This document shows positions 1 through 10,897 of a stretch of 64,000 nucleotides of DNA, one piece after another. The notes below the pieces were generated by a model, which had not been told where the DNA came from, did not search any database, and worked only from the letters and a program-made list of their open reading frames with translations. The stretch covers positions 49,786,627-49,850,626 of the forward strand of contig NC_077223.1 in NCBI RefSeq assembly GCF_024763615.1, written 5' to 3'. Both the position numbers and the translations under genes were made by a program. This DNA is from Phlebotomus papatasi. Lineage: Eukaryota > Arthropoda > Insecta > Diptera > Psychodidae. Each line of letters starts with the position of its first letter. Within the stretch, counting starts at the first letter, position 1.

Positions 1-76
1 ATATTGAACTTCCAACTTATTTGAAAAGTGATAATTATATTTAATCAAGAAATATATTGAAATATTCATTGTGAAA

Positions 77-697
77 ATGGAGGAGCACAATGGAATGATT
101 TTTATGCATGTTCCAAGACCCACTTCGAGGAGCCTTGTACCAAGATCCCCTTCTCCAGGACAAGAGAGGAATTTAAATATCATTCATGATATAAATCGTC
201 ACTTCTGTGTAAGATTCTCGCATGAGGATTTGGAATATAATGGCGAGGAAGACTCCCGCAGTTCGTCTACGGATTCAAATTCATCTACAGGAGCCAATAG
301 GCACAATTCAACAGATTCAGATGAGGGTGCTTCTAATCTTGAATTACTGTGCAGTGGCAGTGAGACAAGTGGTGATTCAACGGTTACGAACAAATCTCCT
401 AAACTTCGCATTCATCGACGTTCCATGTCTTCCATTCGGCGTGCCCTAAAAAGTCTCTCATTGTCATCGCGTTCTCTGTCCTGTAGCAGTGCAACGGATC
501 CCAATGCACCCAATATGCCTAGAAAATCAATCAAAAAGATTTCCATTAGCTTTACACCAAAGAGTGGAGAAAAATCACCACCGCCTAAGAAAATTCTCCG
601 CCAACCTGTAAGTTATGCCTATCTCAAAGGGATGTCAGGACTGCCCACTCAAAGAGTACCCCGTTCTACTGTGTGTTCTCACTATGCTCATCGGTAA
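77..697 (+). CDS. Serine-rich basic protein, family not recognised
   Basis: Open frame of 206 residues from ATG 77, which has a good insect start context (AAAATGG); the frame is closed upstream by TAA at 32-34. Residues about 55-100 are acidic and rich in Ser, Thr and Asn. Residues about 110-175 are basic and serine-rich (RSMSSIRRALKSLSLSSR). A compact, conserved-looking tail follows (KILRQPVSYAYLKGMSGLP). No signal peptide or membrane segment is seen. The last codons are oddly placed: TAA at 695-697 is embedded in CATCG-GTAAGC, a good splice donor, so this is either a complete one-exon gene or a 5' exon ending at 693. An AATAAA at 1411 supports the one-exon reading. The mix of complexity and codon use looks like a real gene; function unknown. 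Confidence 0.6.
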   Translation: MEEHNGMIFMHVPRPTSRSLVPRSPSPGQERNLNIIHDINRHFCVRFSHEDLEYNGEEDSRSSSTDSNSSTGANRHNSTDSDEGASNLELLCSGSETSGDSTVTNKSPKLRIHRRSMSSIRRALKSLSLSSRSLSCSSATDPNAPNMPRKSIKKISISFTPKSGEKSPPPKKILRQPVSYAYLKGMSGLPTQRVPRSTVCSHYAHR

Positions 698-1416
698 GCT
701 GATATTATTTCGACTGACTATTCAACAAAAGAAGGTGAAGATAGGCCAAAACAATTTTGATAACATAGTTACAAATTATACAAAGATTTACATCAAATAT
801 CCAAATTACACAACAGACTCAATAGATCTCATAAAATGCCAAAATCCACATATGACATAAATTGGGAAAAAAACTGTTTTTCTTTTTCAATATTTCAACT
901 AAATTTTTTTTTATCGAGTACCTTAACACATTTATTTTTGATTCGTGAAAAAAAACTTGTTTTTGGTGGAAAAGCTGAAAAGTTCTAAAAATTATACGGT
1001 CATGAAAAAGGTTATTGTGCCTTCACCGAAATTATATAACAAACTTTATTATAAATAATTATGTAAAATTTAATGAATCAACTAGTAAAATGATGTATAC
1101 AGTTTTTCTTGTAAATGCAAGGGACATGCGAAATTTCATTTTAAATTCATTACAAATTACCCTTAAACTTATAATTGCGAAATTTACGCCGATCACTTAA
1201 TATAAAAATCATTTACGTATATGAATGATATCTCAATTTAATTATTTTATGTTGACTCTTGAAAAATAGTCATTTACATGATTTCCATGTTCCTGAATTT
1301 TATGTATTAGAAAACTTTGCTGTATGATGTAAGTATGACTGCAAAAATTTAAGAATTTCTCTGTAGAATTAATGTTCAAATGTAAGATAGAACGTAATAA
1401 GAATATTTAAAATAAA
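698..1416 (+). other. Probable 3' UTR ending at an AATAAA signal
   Basis: AT-rich sequence after the stop of the serine-rich gene, with no coding potential of its own; the first strong polyadenylation hexamer is AATAAA at 1411-1416. If the donor at 694 is used instead, this stretch is intron. Confidence 0.35.
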
Positions 1417-4400
1417 GAAAAAAACTAATGTTGGACTTCTAGCTATAGTCTGTGAGTATATTTGAAAAAGACGTAATTCAAATATTAAAAAAAATCTTAT
1501 ATTATGAAATAAAGTAAATTTTATTAAACTAATAAATTAAGAATTCTACTCCATAATGTATTAAAATATTTGCAATAAATGCACGTTTTTTCCATCTCAA
1601 ATATGCATACTTATTGTCTGAAAAAAAAAGGAAAATTGAGAAATACTGAAAAACAACAAAGAGACTTGTATTTACTCTGTATTAATATAAATCAGTTTTT
1701 TTGGATTCACAATAAATATACTCAATTGCAATTGTTAAATTAGAAAATTAGGTTAAATAAAATTGTATAAGAATGTCGACTTATTTCAATCAGTTCATAA
1801 AAGACGTAAATTATGTTTAAGGTTTAAAAAAAAAACCTATTGTAAATTCAAAACCATCACAACTCAATAAGAAGTTTGTATCGTGCATATTAAATAATAA
1901 TTTAATTTTGATTTTGAATTAATTATTAAGAAAAAAACATGAAATTGTTATTCATAGTCTGTAACAATAAAATGTAATATTGCATTTAAAGATATCATCA
2001 TTTTAGCATTTAATGATTAAAAAAAAATATTATTCTGGATTTGAGAATAGAAATAGGTAACTTATTCAAATGATTTGAATAATTTTAGGCAGTCTTAAAA
2101 TTTAGTAATGAAAGTACTGTGATTCTACAATACTAGCCCCAGTATACATACCTACTTACATTATGTATTAAAAATTGTGTCACAAAAGAAATTAATTAAT
2201 ACTTTATAGAATCTTGTATTAAGACAAACTTTTCAATAAATAAGTTGCACTTATTAACACTGTAAAAAAATCAAATAAAGTTTGCCTATTGTAAAATTTG
2301 AAAACCACTCTTTTCTTTGGATTAAATATATATTAATTTTGATGAAATTAAATTTAAAAATTTGTCTGGTTATACGGGCTTCAGATCTAAGGGCCTTGAC
2401 AGACCTGAGGATTAGCCAAGAGACAGCTTAGCATAATTATATTTGAAATAATGAGTAAACTTAATTTCCATCAGTTTCCACTAAGTCGTCTATTGGATTA
2501 AGTCGTAAGTGTGTTTAGGGCTTAGCCATATGGCTTACCTGCTCTAATTTATTATCAGTTAAGATTTTGTGGCAAAATTTGACTTAAGATTGGATTATTA
2601 AATATAAGTGACATATGAGGTTCCCAACGTCAACAAAATTGCTCGCTATTTAGGATTTTGAGACCTTCGGGAACTGGGTTAAACCTGTAGTCTGAAGACT
2701 GCTTTAAGCAGGGGCATGAGGTTTCCTGTTTTCCATATGTTTCTAGCGCGCCGAAAAAAATTTTGAGTTTATTAGCTGTTTTCTGTCATTGTAGAATGAA
2801 TTAGCAAATAATACTAATACAAAATAAAAGCCAATTTAATAACGAAAAGGCAACCGAAAACCCCAAATTGGCAACCTACGTAGTTTTGGAGATATCTCGT
2901 GAAATGTGTACGAAAACAGGAGAAAATTTACACTAAAACTGGTCGCACTTTTCAGAGGTGACGTCACCCCCTTGGCTTTAAGATTAAGTATTCATTGTTG
3001 ATATTGCTGTTGTGATTGTTGTGAAGTACTGAAAGAGGTACTACAACAAAATCATCTTGACCAAAAGAAAAGAAGTTCCATAGAAAGTTCAGAGGTCTTA
3101 GTGCTGAAAATCCCAAGATAACATACTCATTGCATAATCATAGTTCTTCTTCCTCTGTCAAGTCTATGCATTGATGAACTTTTTCCAGAATTTACACAAG
3201 AATTGCACGTTGTAAAGCAATTAGATCAAACGCAGGAAAATTCAGCAAGATAAACGTGAGTATTCGTGAATGTCTCATGTCTTGAGTCACTGAAGTTACA
3301 CCATACTAGAACTTGCTCACGTTCCCATATGAAATCATGTTTTCACTATTGTGCAAGGTGAATTTTTGACGCAATAATTTCAAGTGTTGATTTAAGATTT
3401 CTACTTCTCAAATTCAGAATTTTCCCATTTTTTTGCAATGCCATTTGTGAATTAGAAGAACATTACATATGTGTGTATATTTAGTCACATGGTAACATCA
3501 AGAAATCAAGGCACGTGATGTTAAGAATCACAAGTTAAGGAATCCATATCAATTAATTTGTCATTTAATTACATGAAAGAGAATCTTAATGAATTTCTAG
3601 TGAAATTTTCTTGGTCAACGCAAATTGCACGTGTTCCTCTCTACTATATAGAAAGACATCGAATTAAAATATAGCAGAAACTGTTTATCCACTCACGATA
3701 CAGTACACCAGGGTGAATGGAAAAATATTTATAGGTGCACGAGACACTGAAGCCAGCAATAGTAGAGAACAAAAGGTTGGTGAAATGAAGAGGAAGAGGT
3801 GAAATGGTGGGCGATTTAGAGATGTTTGTACAAGTCTCTGACGCTACATGTGTTTCCATAAACATAATTACTAGCAAAATGCAGTAACTCATTGTTGCAA
3901 AATTTTCCAGGAAAAATCTAATATAAATGAGTGATAAGAAAAGTGGAGGGAAAAAATAATTTAGAATAATCATTAGTCGAAAAATACAATATTGTATTAC
4001 CAAAAACGGAAATCCAATAGAATTACACTGCGTATAAATGCTCAATGTTGAAAATATAATATAGCATATATATTGATATTTATATATAATTTTTCATAAC
4101 CTTTCACATTGCTTTATCCCTGAAAAGTTTACTTGCAAATTTTATAGTAGGTTACGATATATGTATTAAATTCTGCAATGACGAGGGGAAAAGTATGACG
4201 TTATCAGATCACGTACTTGCTTATTCAGTTTGATATTCACTTCACCCATTTTTTAGATGAGATTTTTTACAATATCAGCTTTTGGGACTCGAGATGAAAT
4301 CTCACCTCGTCAGATCGAGTCCAAACTTTGTATGTATCCGCTTTCTGACCTCTGACACTCATAGGTTACGAAGCTGAAAATCGATTTTCCGGCCATCTGG

Positions 4401-4513
4401 CTGTTCTGTTCGCCGTTTTTAAGGAGTATTACAAACGCTTAGTGAGAGAACATAAGGGTCCAAATAGACTTAGGTTGATCCTCAAGAAAAATTAACCTGT
4501 AAAAAATTGACAG
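1417..4513. other. AT-rich intergenic stretch, no gene seen
   Basis: Very AT-rich with homopolymer A/T runs. The only recognisable structure is the dispersed palindromic repeat at about 2385-2530. A 133-codon minus frame at 3644-4045 has a low-complexity hydrophobic composition and no family signature, so it is not annotated as a gene. Confidence 0.5.
2385..2530. repeat. Palindromic repeat, GGCTTAAGTCG family
   Basis: Carries an inward copy of the motif (gaggattagccaagagaca) and an outward one (taagtcgtaagtgtgttta). Related blocks occur at about 53275-53410, 53545-53640 and 56765-56920, where the arms read GCCGAGAGACGG / CCGTCTCTCGGC. These look like members of one short foldback (MITE-like) family. 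Confidence 0.5.
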
Positions 4514-4515
4514 TA

Positions 4516-4748
4516 CAGTAGACTCTCTCTCAAATGGGCATTTGAGGCAAAATGTCATCCGGTTTATCAATAGATTTGGGCGTCAAAGCCTTTTTAATTC
4601 CTCAAAATGCGCTCAATTATAAAGGATCTTGATAAAATAGGAAGAACTACAGCAAATTTGAGAAAATTAGCGTCATAATTAAACGTGAAAATTGTCAAAA
4701 AAAATTTTCGCCCGATTGTAAAGGAGCCGATTGAGCGAGAGTCTACTG
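4516..4748. mobile_element. TA-flanked MITE, CAGTAGACTCTC ends (copy A)
   Basis: A 233-bp element bounded by TA on both sides. Left end CAGTAGACTCTCTCTCAAAT; right end, read inward, CAGTAGACTCTCGCTCAATC. The internal sequence has no coding potential. A second copy lies in opposite orientation at 58705-58945. TA duplications and CAGT ends fit a pogo/Tigger-type or other Tc1-mariner-derived non-autonomous element. Confidence 0.75.
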
Positions 4749-7700
4749 TAAATGTTATCCTAAGCTGTCATTGATTGAGCACTTAGGATCATTAAAGGTC
4801 CTTTGCATACATTTTCTTTACTTAGTCCTTTACTGTCAAATTTTGCAGGCTAAATATTCTCGTGGATTAACTTGAATCTATTTACACCCTAGGAGAGATC
4901 GAATAGATTTTTAGTAAAGGCTAAATATGGGGTAAACGGCATGATATGGTTATATCAGATCCATTTCCCACGTTTCCCACCATAATTCCGCCATTTTGAA
5001 ACATCATCAAATTTTATATCCTCAAAAAAAAAAAAACCGAGAAAATTAGGATAGTAGTAAAATTTACCATCTCTCATACAAAATTCTAATAGTTCATTAA
5101 TAAAAAAAAAATCAGCTAGAAAACGGAATATTACTTTCCTATCACACTAGAATTTTCACTGTGCTATCACACTGGGTTTTTTTCAATTTGTAAATTCAAT
5201 TTAATTTTTAGATGAATTGTTCCTATGTGTTGTTTTGCATTATCATTTCAATTGATAGATTTTCGCTTATATATTGATATAATTGATATATAGAGTTTTG
5301 TACATATCATGATTTATTTATTCATGTTTGATTCACGACTGGCATATACAACCTGTGAAAGAGTTTTCTACCGTTTTCACTCTGGAGGTTGGTCATCAAC
5401 ACTAAGACGGTGGTGGCCGCAGAAAAAACTACATACTATATTGAATGTTTATTTATTTGTACTTCTAAAACATTGTGATGAATAAAATTATCTGTCTATC
5501 TATAAACTAATACTTGGCTTACCAAAATATCTTTAAACATGCCAAAATAGCATAAATGTGGTTGCTCATTTAAATTTAAATTCAGCAAATTAAAATGTTA
5601 AATTTGCTCATTCATTTCAATTTTATTGAAGTTAAACAAGTAGCCTTTTGAACCAAATTGTTCTTATTAAATCTATTCACTCATAATTAGTTATTATTTG
5701 TGGCCAAAAAAATAAGATAAGTACAGTGATTAGTGATAAACTTGTACGCGAGTGAAGCTTCAGTATCGGGAGTTATTTGCTGAGTTCTTCCAAAGAAGCG
5801 AAGGAAATTTTTTTGCGTCAAGAAATCGCAGTTGGGATTACTTCATACAGATTTTCAACAAGACTGTATAAGAGTTTCTTGAGCCCCCTTGCCTATACAA
5901 ACCTTTCTATAAGTGACACATAAGTGACTTATAAGACATTTTAAATACTATCACAGATTTTCCGGAGTCATTCACAATCAAAACTTCCGTGGCACTATTT
6001 AAAATTGAGCAAATTTCTTTCAAAATGTGTCCTGGCTGTGAGAATTTTCAAGCATATTCTAGAATTCTTTTAATGCTCAATTAGCTCAATTGAATTTAAA
6101 ATTAAATTGTGAAATTCCTAGTTTGATAAGACCCTTAAGAACTTGCTCTCAAATCACTACGGATCTTTGTTTCCGAATCTTAAAATATTATATATTTTTA
6201 TAGCCAAGAAACTTATATTTTTGAAGATTTTATGATAAGTGAAGTGAGTGAACATTTTAAGAGAAACTACAAATCGATAGCCAAATAAAATTAGTATTAA
6301 TTGATATAAATATTTGATAATTAAAGTTTTGGAAAATTACTGAAAACCTATTCATAAAATCAAATAATTTTTTTTTAATACAACTGCAAAAGAACTTTTA
6401 TTATTTTAATATCTAAGAATTCACACTAGAATAAAATAATCCAGAAAGCGATAAAAATTACTTAAATTAAAATTTATTGTAAAATAATGGTAAGTTTCCG
6501 TAACTTTTGTTTTTCTTTTGTATAATAAATAAACGGATCTAAAAGATTTTTTTTCAGTAAAAGTGTTAAATTTGCAAATTACACGTCCTTGGATATATAA
6601 TTAATAAAACTATTTTGTAAAAATAAAAAAAACTGTTCAAAAGACAAAACAAAAGCAAAAGAAACTGAATTATTTGAAAAATGAGTAGGAAAGAGTTTAG
6701 AATGATTTTTAAATCCCATAAGGAATATAGTAAGTATTCACTGAATGTCCCTTGCCATAAAATTATTCGAATACTTCCATCCTTCCACAGGGATTTCGTC
6801 TCAATAAATATAGCGAGTCCTTGCGCCCCTTGCGCAATCCCACCAAGTCCCGTAACCCTCGAGTGCGGTGAGAGAGGTGAGGAAAATGTGTGAACGAACC
6901 ATTGAGACCTACTTTCCGTTCTATAGAATGGCAACGTCCGTGACGCTGCCACCATATCCTTCTCATTCACCCATTCATGGTGCCATCTCCTGCCTCTTGC
7001 TTATTCACTTGGCATGTCGCAATAAGGTTCGGTGACCTACTTTCGTCATCATCACACTAAACAAGTCCTGTGACGTCATACCTACGCGGGGCCTAGTTTT
7101 GAGGAAGAGTATCGATCCAGCATCCCATGTTGCTCCACATTCAGACCAATTCCGTTATGATTATTATGTAAGAGTTGAACATTCGGATTTGCGTCCTGGT
7201 GGAATTGTAGAATATGATGTTTGTTTCACGTTTCATTGAGGCGATTTGCGTCTTTCCAAGTCCTTGGTTTAATTCTTAATAATTCATCGAATGCCGGTAA
7301 CACCGTCATTATATCAGAAAAATAGGTATAACATAGAAATTGCAACACTATGGTAATGGAAGGATGGTAAGAAGTTAAAATTTAAAAGTTATTCAATTAA
7401 TATCTTAAATATAGATGATGATCAATATGGTTAAAAATACTAAGTATTATCCAATTTGAAGTCTATTTGGACACATGCTGCACTCTAAAAAAATAAAAAT
7501 GTCGTGAAAAGTACTTGTTCCAATAAAATGGGTTGGGCTTGGGCTACTGCACAACAGTGCATCCTTGACACTTAGGCCTCAAGGGCGGACCATTATTTCC
7601 ATATGAAAATTAACTATTTGAAATAACGCAGTATTCAGGAGGAATCTTTATTATAAATGCATTTAGCCACATTATATATATATGTATAATGTGGGAAAAT

Positions 7701-8130
7701 TCACTAATCCCGTTTACGTTACTGATGTATATGCTATAGCTAATTTTAACCTCATGCCCCTCATGCCGATTATATTAACCGGATGTGACGTCAAGATGTT
7801 CCAAATGTTAATGTTAAATTTTACTGGTTATTAGCTGGGGTTAGTAATTATTTAATTTCTGCTCAATCTTATTTTATCTAATTAACCAAGATTTGTTTTT
7901 TAAAAAGTGATCGGAAAGATGTACTATAGAGGATGGAGGGGATAGAGTATACCCATTGATGTTTATGTTTGCGTCATACTCATCCACGAAGGCAAGAAAG
8001 AATTTTCAACCCTTGACCTAAAGAATTCATTCGCAATGATTTCAAATCCTTCAAATAAGAGTGTCGTATTTATGCATGATTCACGACTGGTAAGAACACA
8101 TTATATGCATTTATCCAGGATGTGGTTTTA

Positions 8131-8133
<3 letters not shown>

Positions 8134-8191
<58 letters not shown>
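8134..8191. repeat. (AT)n microsatellite
   Basis: About 29 uninterrupted AT units. Confidence 0.95.
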
Positions 8192-8198
<7 letters not shown>

Positions 8199-8385
8199 CG
8201 CTTGCAAAATTCTAATTGTAATTGAATTGAATACAACTAATTGAATAATAATACAAATATGTCAAAAATGAATAAGTGCTCACGATGCATTTTTGAAGAT
8301 TTTGAAGATTTTTCAATTTTTCATATATTTCAGAATTATATTGTAGTAGGACTGTTGAATCTAGAGGAGTTGGAGAGGGCGAAAG

Positions 8386-8702
8386 TCCGTTATAACGAAG
8401 ACTAGCCCACGGTATCTTTCACTGTTTAGCTGAGGTGGTAACTCTGAGGGGTGTTTTAACGCGGCTAACCTCAAATTACGATATCGCTGTAGTTCCGCTA
8501 GATGGGGTTGTGAGCATTCGACGAGATATTCCGAAGGCACAATCGAATCGGATTCTCAGTCGATCGTCACCAGCAAAGCGAGGAGGACGACAGATTCGTG
8601 GCTGTCTTGGTATGGGTAATGGGGCTCAATTCCGGAAAGCTAGCGATAAAGGGTGCTCCAGCATGTTCAGGTGTGGGGCCTGTAGCATTTGTGCTACAGT
8701 AT
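8386..8702. other. Less AT-rich island of unknown nature
   Basis: About 320 bp of much more balanced base composition than the flanks, containing an 89-codon plus frame (8435-8704). The translated product is Arg/Ser/Cys-rich and unfamiliar. No clear A/B boxes, inverted repeats or splice signals. It could be an untranslated exon, a noncoding RNA or an old transposon fragment. Confidence 0.3.
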
Positions 8703-9298
8703 AGAGAATTTTGTACACTTCAAAAGGAGCAGATCAGTCTATAAAACACATTAAATTTTACGGCCTTCAAATTAAATTCTAGTTATCTCTCTGTTTAATT
8801 TTAGCATCAGGTTTCGTTAAAAATCTAAAAAATTATAAAATAGTAAAGATTCTTAGGGAATATTTCAATGGAAGCTAATATTTTCTAATAATCTTTTGAG
8901 GTAGTAAACTAGGACTAGAATTATTTGTCTAAAATACCATCCAATTTTTTTAGCTGAGATTCTTTACATTTTACAATTTCACTTTTTGTGGCTCCAGGTG
9001 AAATCCGACCGTTTTACATGTTTTGACGTTTTAAGTATGCGCCAGAAATTAATTTTCGACCGTCCGGTCCGTCCCGTCTGGAGTACAAACGCTTTTGTAG
9101 GGGACTTCTGTAACGATATGACAATGCCATTTTGGGATAAAAGCATCAGGACATAACCAGGCTAAACAGAAAGCATCAATTTTACAATCAAATTTCGGTT
9201 GAAAAGTTCTTTTTTCCACTGAAAAGCAACACTGTAAGAGACAAAAAGCTTATTTGGCCTCTAACAACAGAAGAATTTTGACCCTTGGGGAACATTAA

Positions 9299-9520
9299 CT
9301 CTTTCGCGTCTTTAGGGTCATATATGACCCGGGAAAAAAAGTTTCTTTTTGGCTATTTACATTAATTGAAATCTAACTGGAGTCTTGAGAAAATGAGCCA
9401 AGAATCTTACATCCTTCTATTATGATGTCGTGCATGAACAGATAGATTTCAATTAATGTAAATACCCAAAAAAAAACTTTTTTCCCCGAGTCATGACATT
9501 ACCCTAAAGACGCGAAAGAG
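9299..9520. mobile_element. TTAA-flanked foldback MITE (piggyBac-like)
   Basis: A 222-bp near-palindrome: arms of about 85 bp starting CTCTTTCGCGTCTTTAGGGT on both sides, preceded by TTAA (9295-9298) and followed by TCAA. The left arm contains the inner palindrome GGGTCATATATGACCC, which is shared with the piggyBac-like element at 22215-23606. No coding capacity. Confidence 0.65.
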
Positions 9521-10273
9521 TCAAGAGGCATGTATGGCGGATATATTGACAAATTTGACAATTATATGACAGAACCTAGTCATTTTTCTTAGTTCCTAAG
9601 ATCCATATCCACCAACACTTTAATTTTCCCTTTATTTTAGTTTATTAAACATTTTTCCTACGATATTTCGGCAAAAATTAATGCATAACTTTAGGAAATG
9701 GAACTTAATTTATTAATTATAGTTAAAAATGAAATTATTGAAAGATATTAACCTAAATTTGGTCAAAAATAAATACACTAGCGCTCAATTTATTGAATGG
9801 AACTATACTTATTTCCAGCCTAAAAATCAAAATTCTATTATATTTCTGAAAATACTTAGAATAAAAAATCATAATTTCGATTTTTTATGTTGGCATGAAA
9901 GAACGTTATGGTCTACGTTTGAATTTTTTTCTACATTTCTTTTTTTTGTTAAGTTTCTTAAAGGATTAAGGGGTGGAATTATACTTATTTCCACCACTGT
10001 AGGTTGTTTATTCCAAAATTACACTTCCCTTCCTATTTATTGAAGTATTTGTCAGCACGATGCAAACATTTTAATACAAATTATACGCAAGTGAAAAATT
10101 TAATTTATTGGCTAATCTGCCCCGGTCTCCCTTATGTAGTTTTTATTTATTTTTTCTTAAAACTATTGATAAATTCATTAAATGCTATAAAAGAGATCGT
10201 GCAATATTTTGATAAAAATGACAAGTAAAAATAAAAATTAAATAAAAATGAATAATTTTAATATTTTATAATG

Positions 10274-10410
10274 ACCAACGCACAATAACTTTTGTTTATA
10301 AACATGTTTTCAAAATTTCCTATGAGAGAGAGCGAGATGACTAGATCTACATTTCATTCACTCTCATTGAAATTTCAAAAACATATTTACAAAACAAAAG
10401 TTATTGTGCC
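10274..10410. mobile_element. Foldback MITE, ACGCACAATAAC ends (copy 1)
   Basis: Inverted arms: AACGCACAATAACTTTTGTT at the left and a matching TTATTGTGC end at the right, with ATTTCAATGAGAGTGAATG-type sequence in the middle. A second copy lies at about 56588-56731 in the opposite internal orientation, and a lone arm at about 58448-58480. Confidence 0.6.
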
Positions 10411-10897
10411 CTGGCCATAATACTATAATCTACCCCCCGGCGAGTTGTTTTTTTTTTATATGGAGTTCTTTGACTATAATGATGACTAAAATGGGGTTTT
10501 ACTTACCATTTTGAGATATTTATCTTCAAAATTTTCTAATTTACCGATTAAAAATGTTTTTCATATTCATAAAATTATTAATCTTAATTATTATTATTAA
10601 TCTTATTATTCTTAAAAATTAATTAAGAATGTTTTTCATATTCATAAAATTATTAATCAGTTGCTGCAAAGTTACGATCAAGATATCAAGATTTTTTCAG
10701 TGTAGAAAAAAAACCGACGAACCGGTTTTGATTTTGAATTTTTGTAAATGTATAGTAAAACATCACTGTGGTGTTTTGTTTAGAAAGCGTTTTTTGTTTG
10801 GTATCTTCTCTCCTCATTTTATTCCAAAAAAAAATCACCACTTGACAATAATATCATCTTATTCCAAAAAATTGATAACTAAAACATTCTTAAAAGG

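Larger units (their letters stand above)
4751..9294. other. Intergenic stretch without a recognised gene
   Basis: AT-rich, with an (AT)n microsatellite near 8134 and an unusual less AT-rich island at about 8386-8702. Minus and plus frames around 6566-6970 have no family signature. No exon with convincing splice sites was found. Confidence 0.45.

Noticed and set aside
3644..4045. 133-codon hydrophobic minus-strand frame, possibly a membrane receptor
   Set aside because: AT-rich composition explains the hydrophobicity; no receptor motif, no splice-joined partner exons.
6566..6970. 134-codon minus-strand frame
   Set aside because: Low-complexity C terminus, overlapping open frames on both strands and no recognisable domain.
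9729..10228. Overlapping 104- and 74-codon plus frames just before the HAUS5-like gene
   Set aside because: Lys/Asn/Phe-rich translation typical of AT-rich noncoding DNA; no join to the gene downstream.
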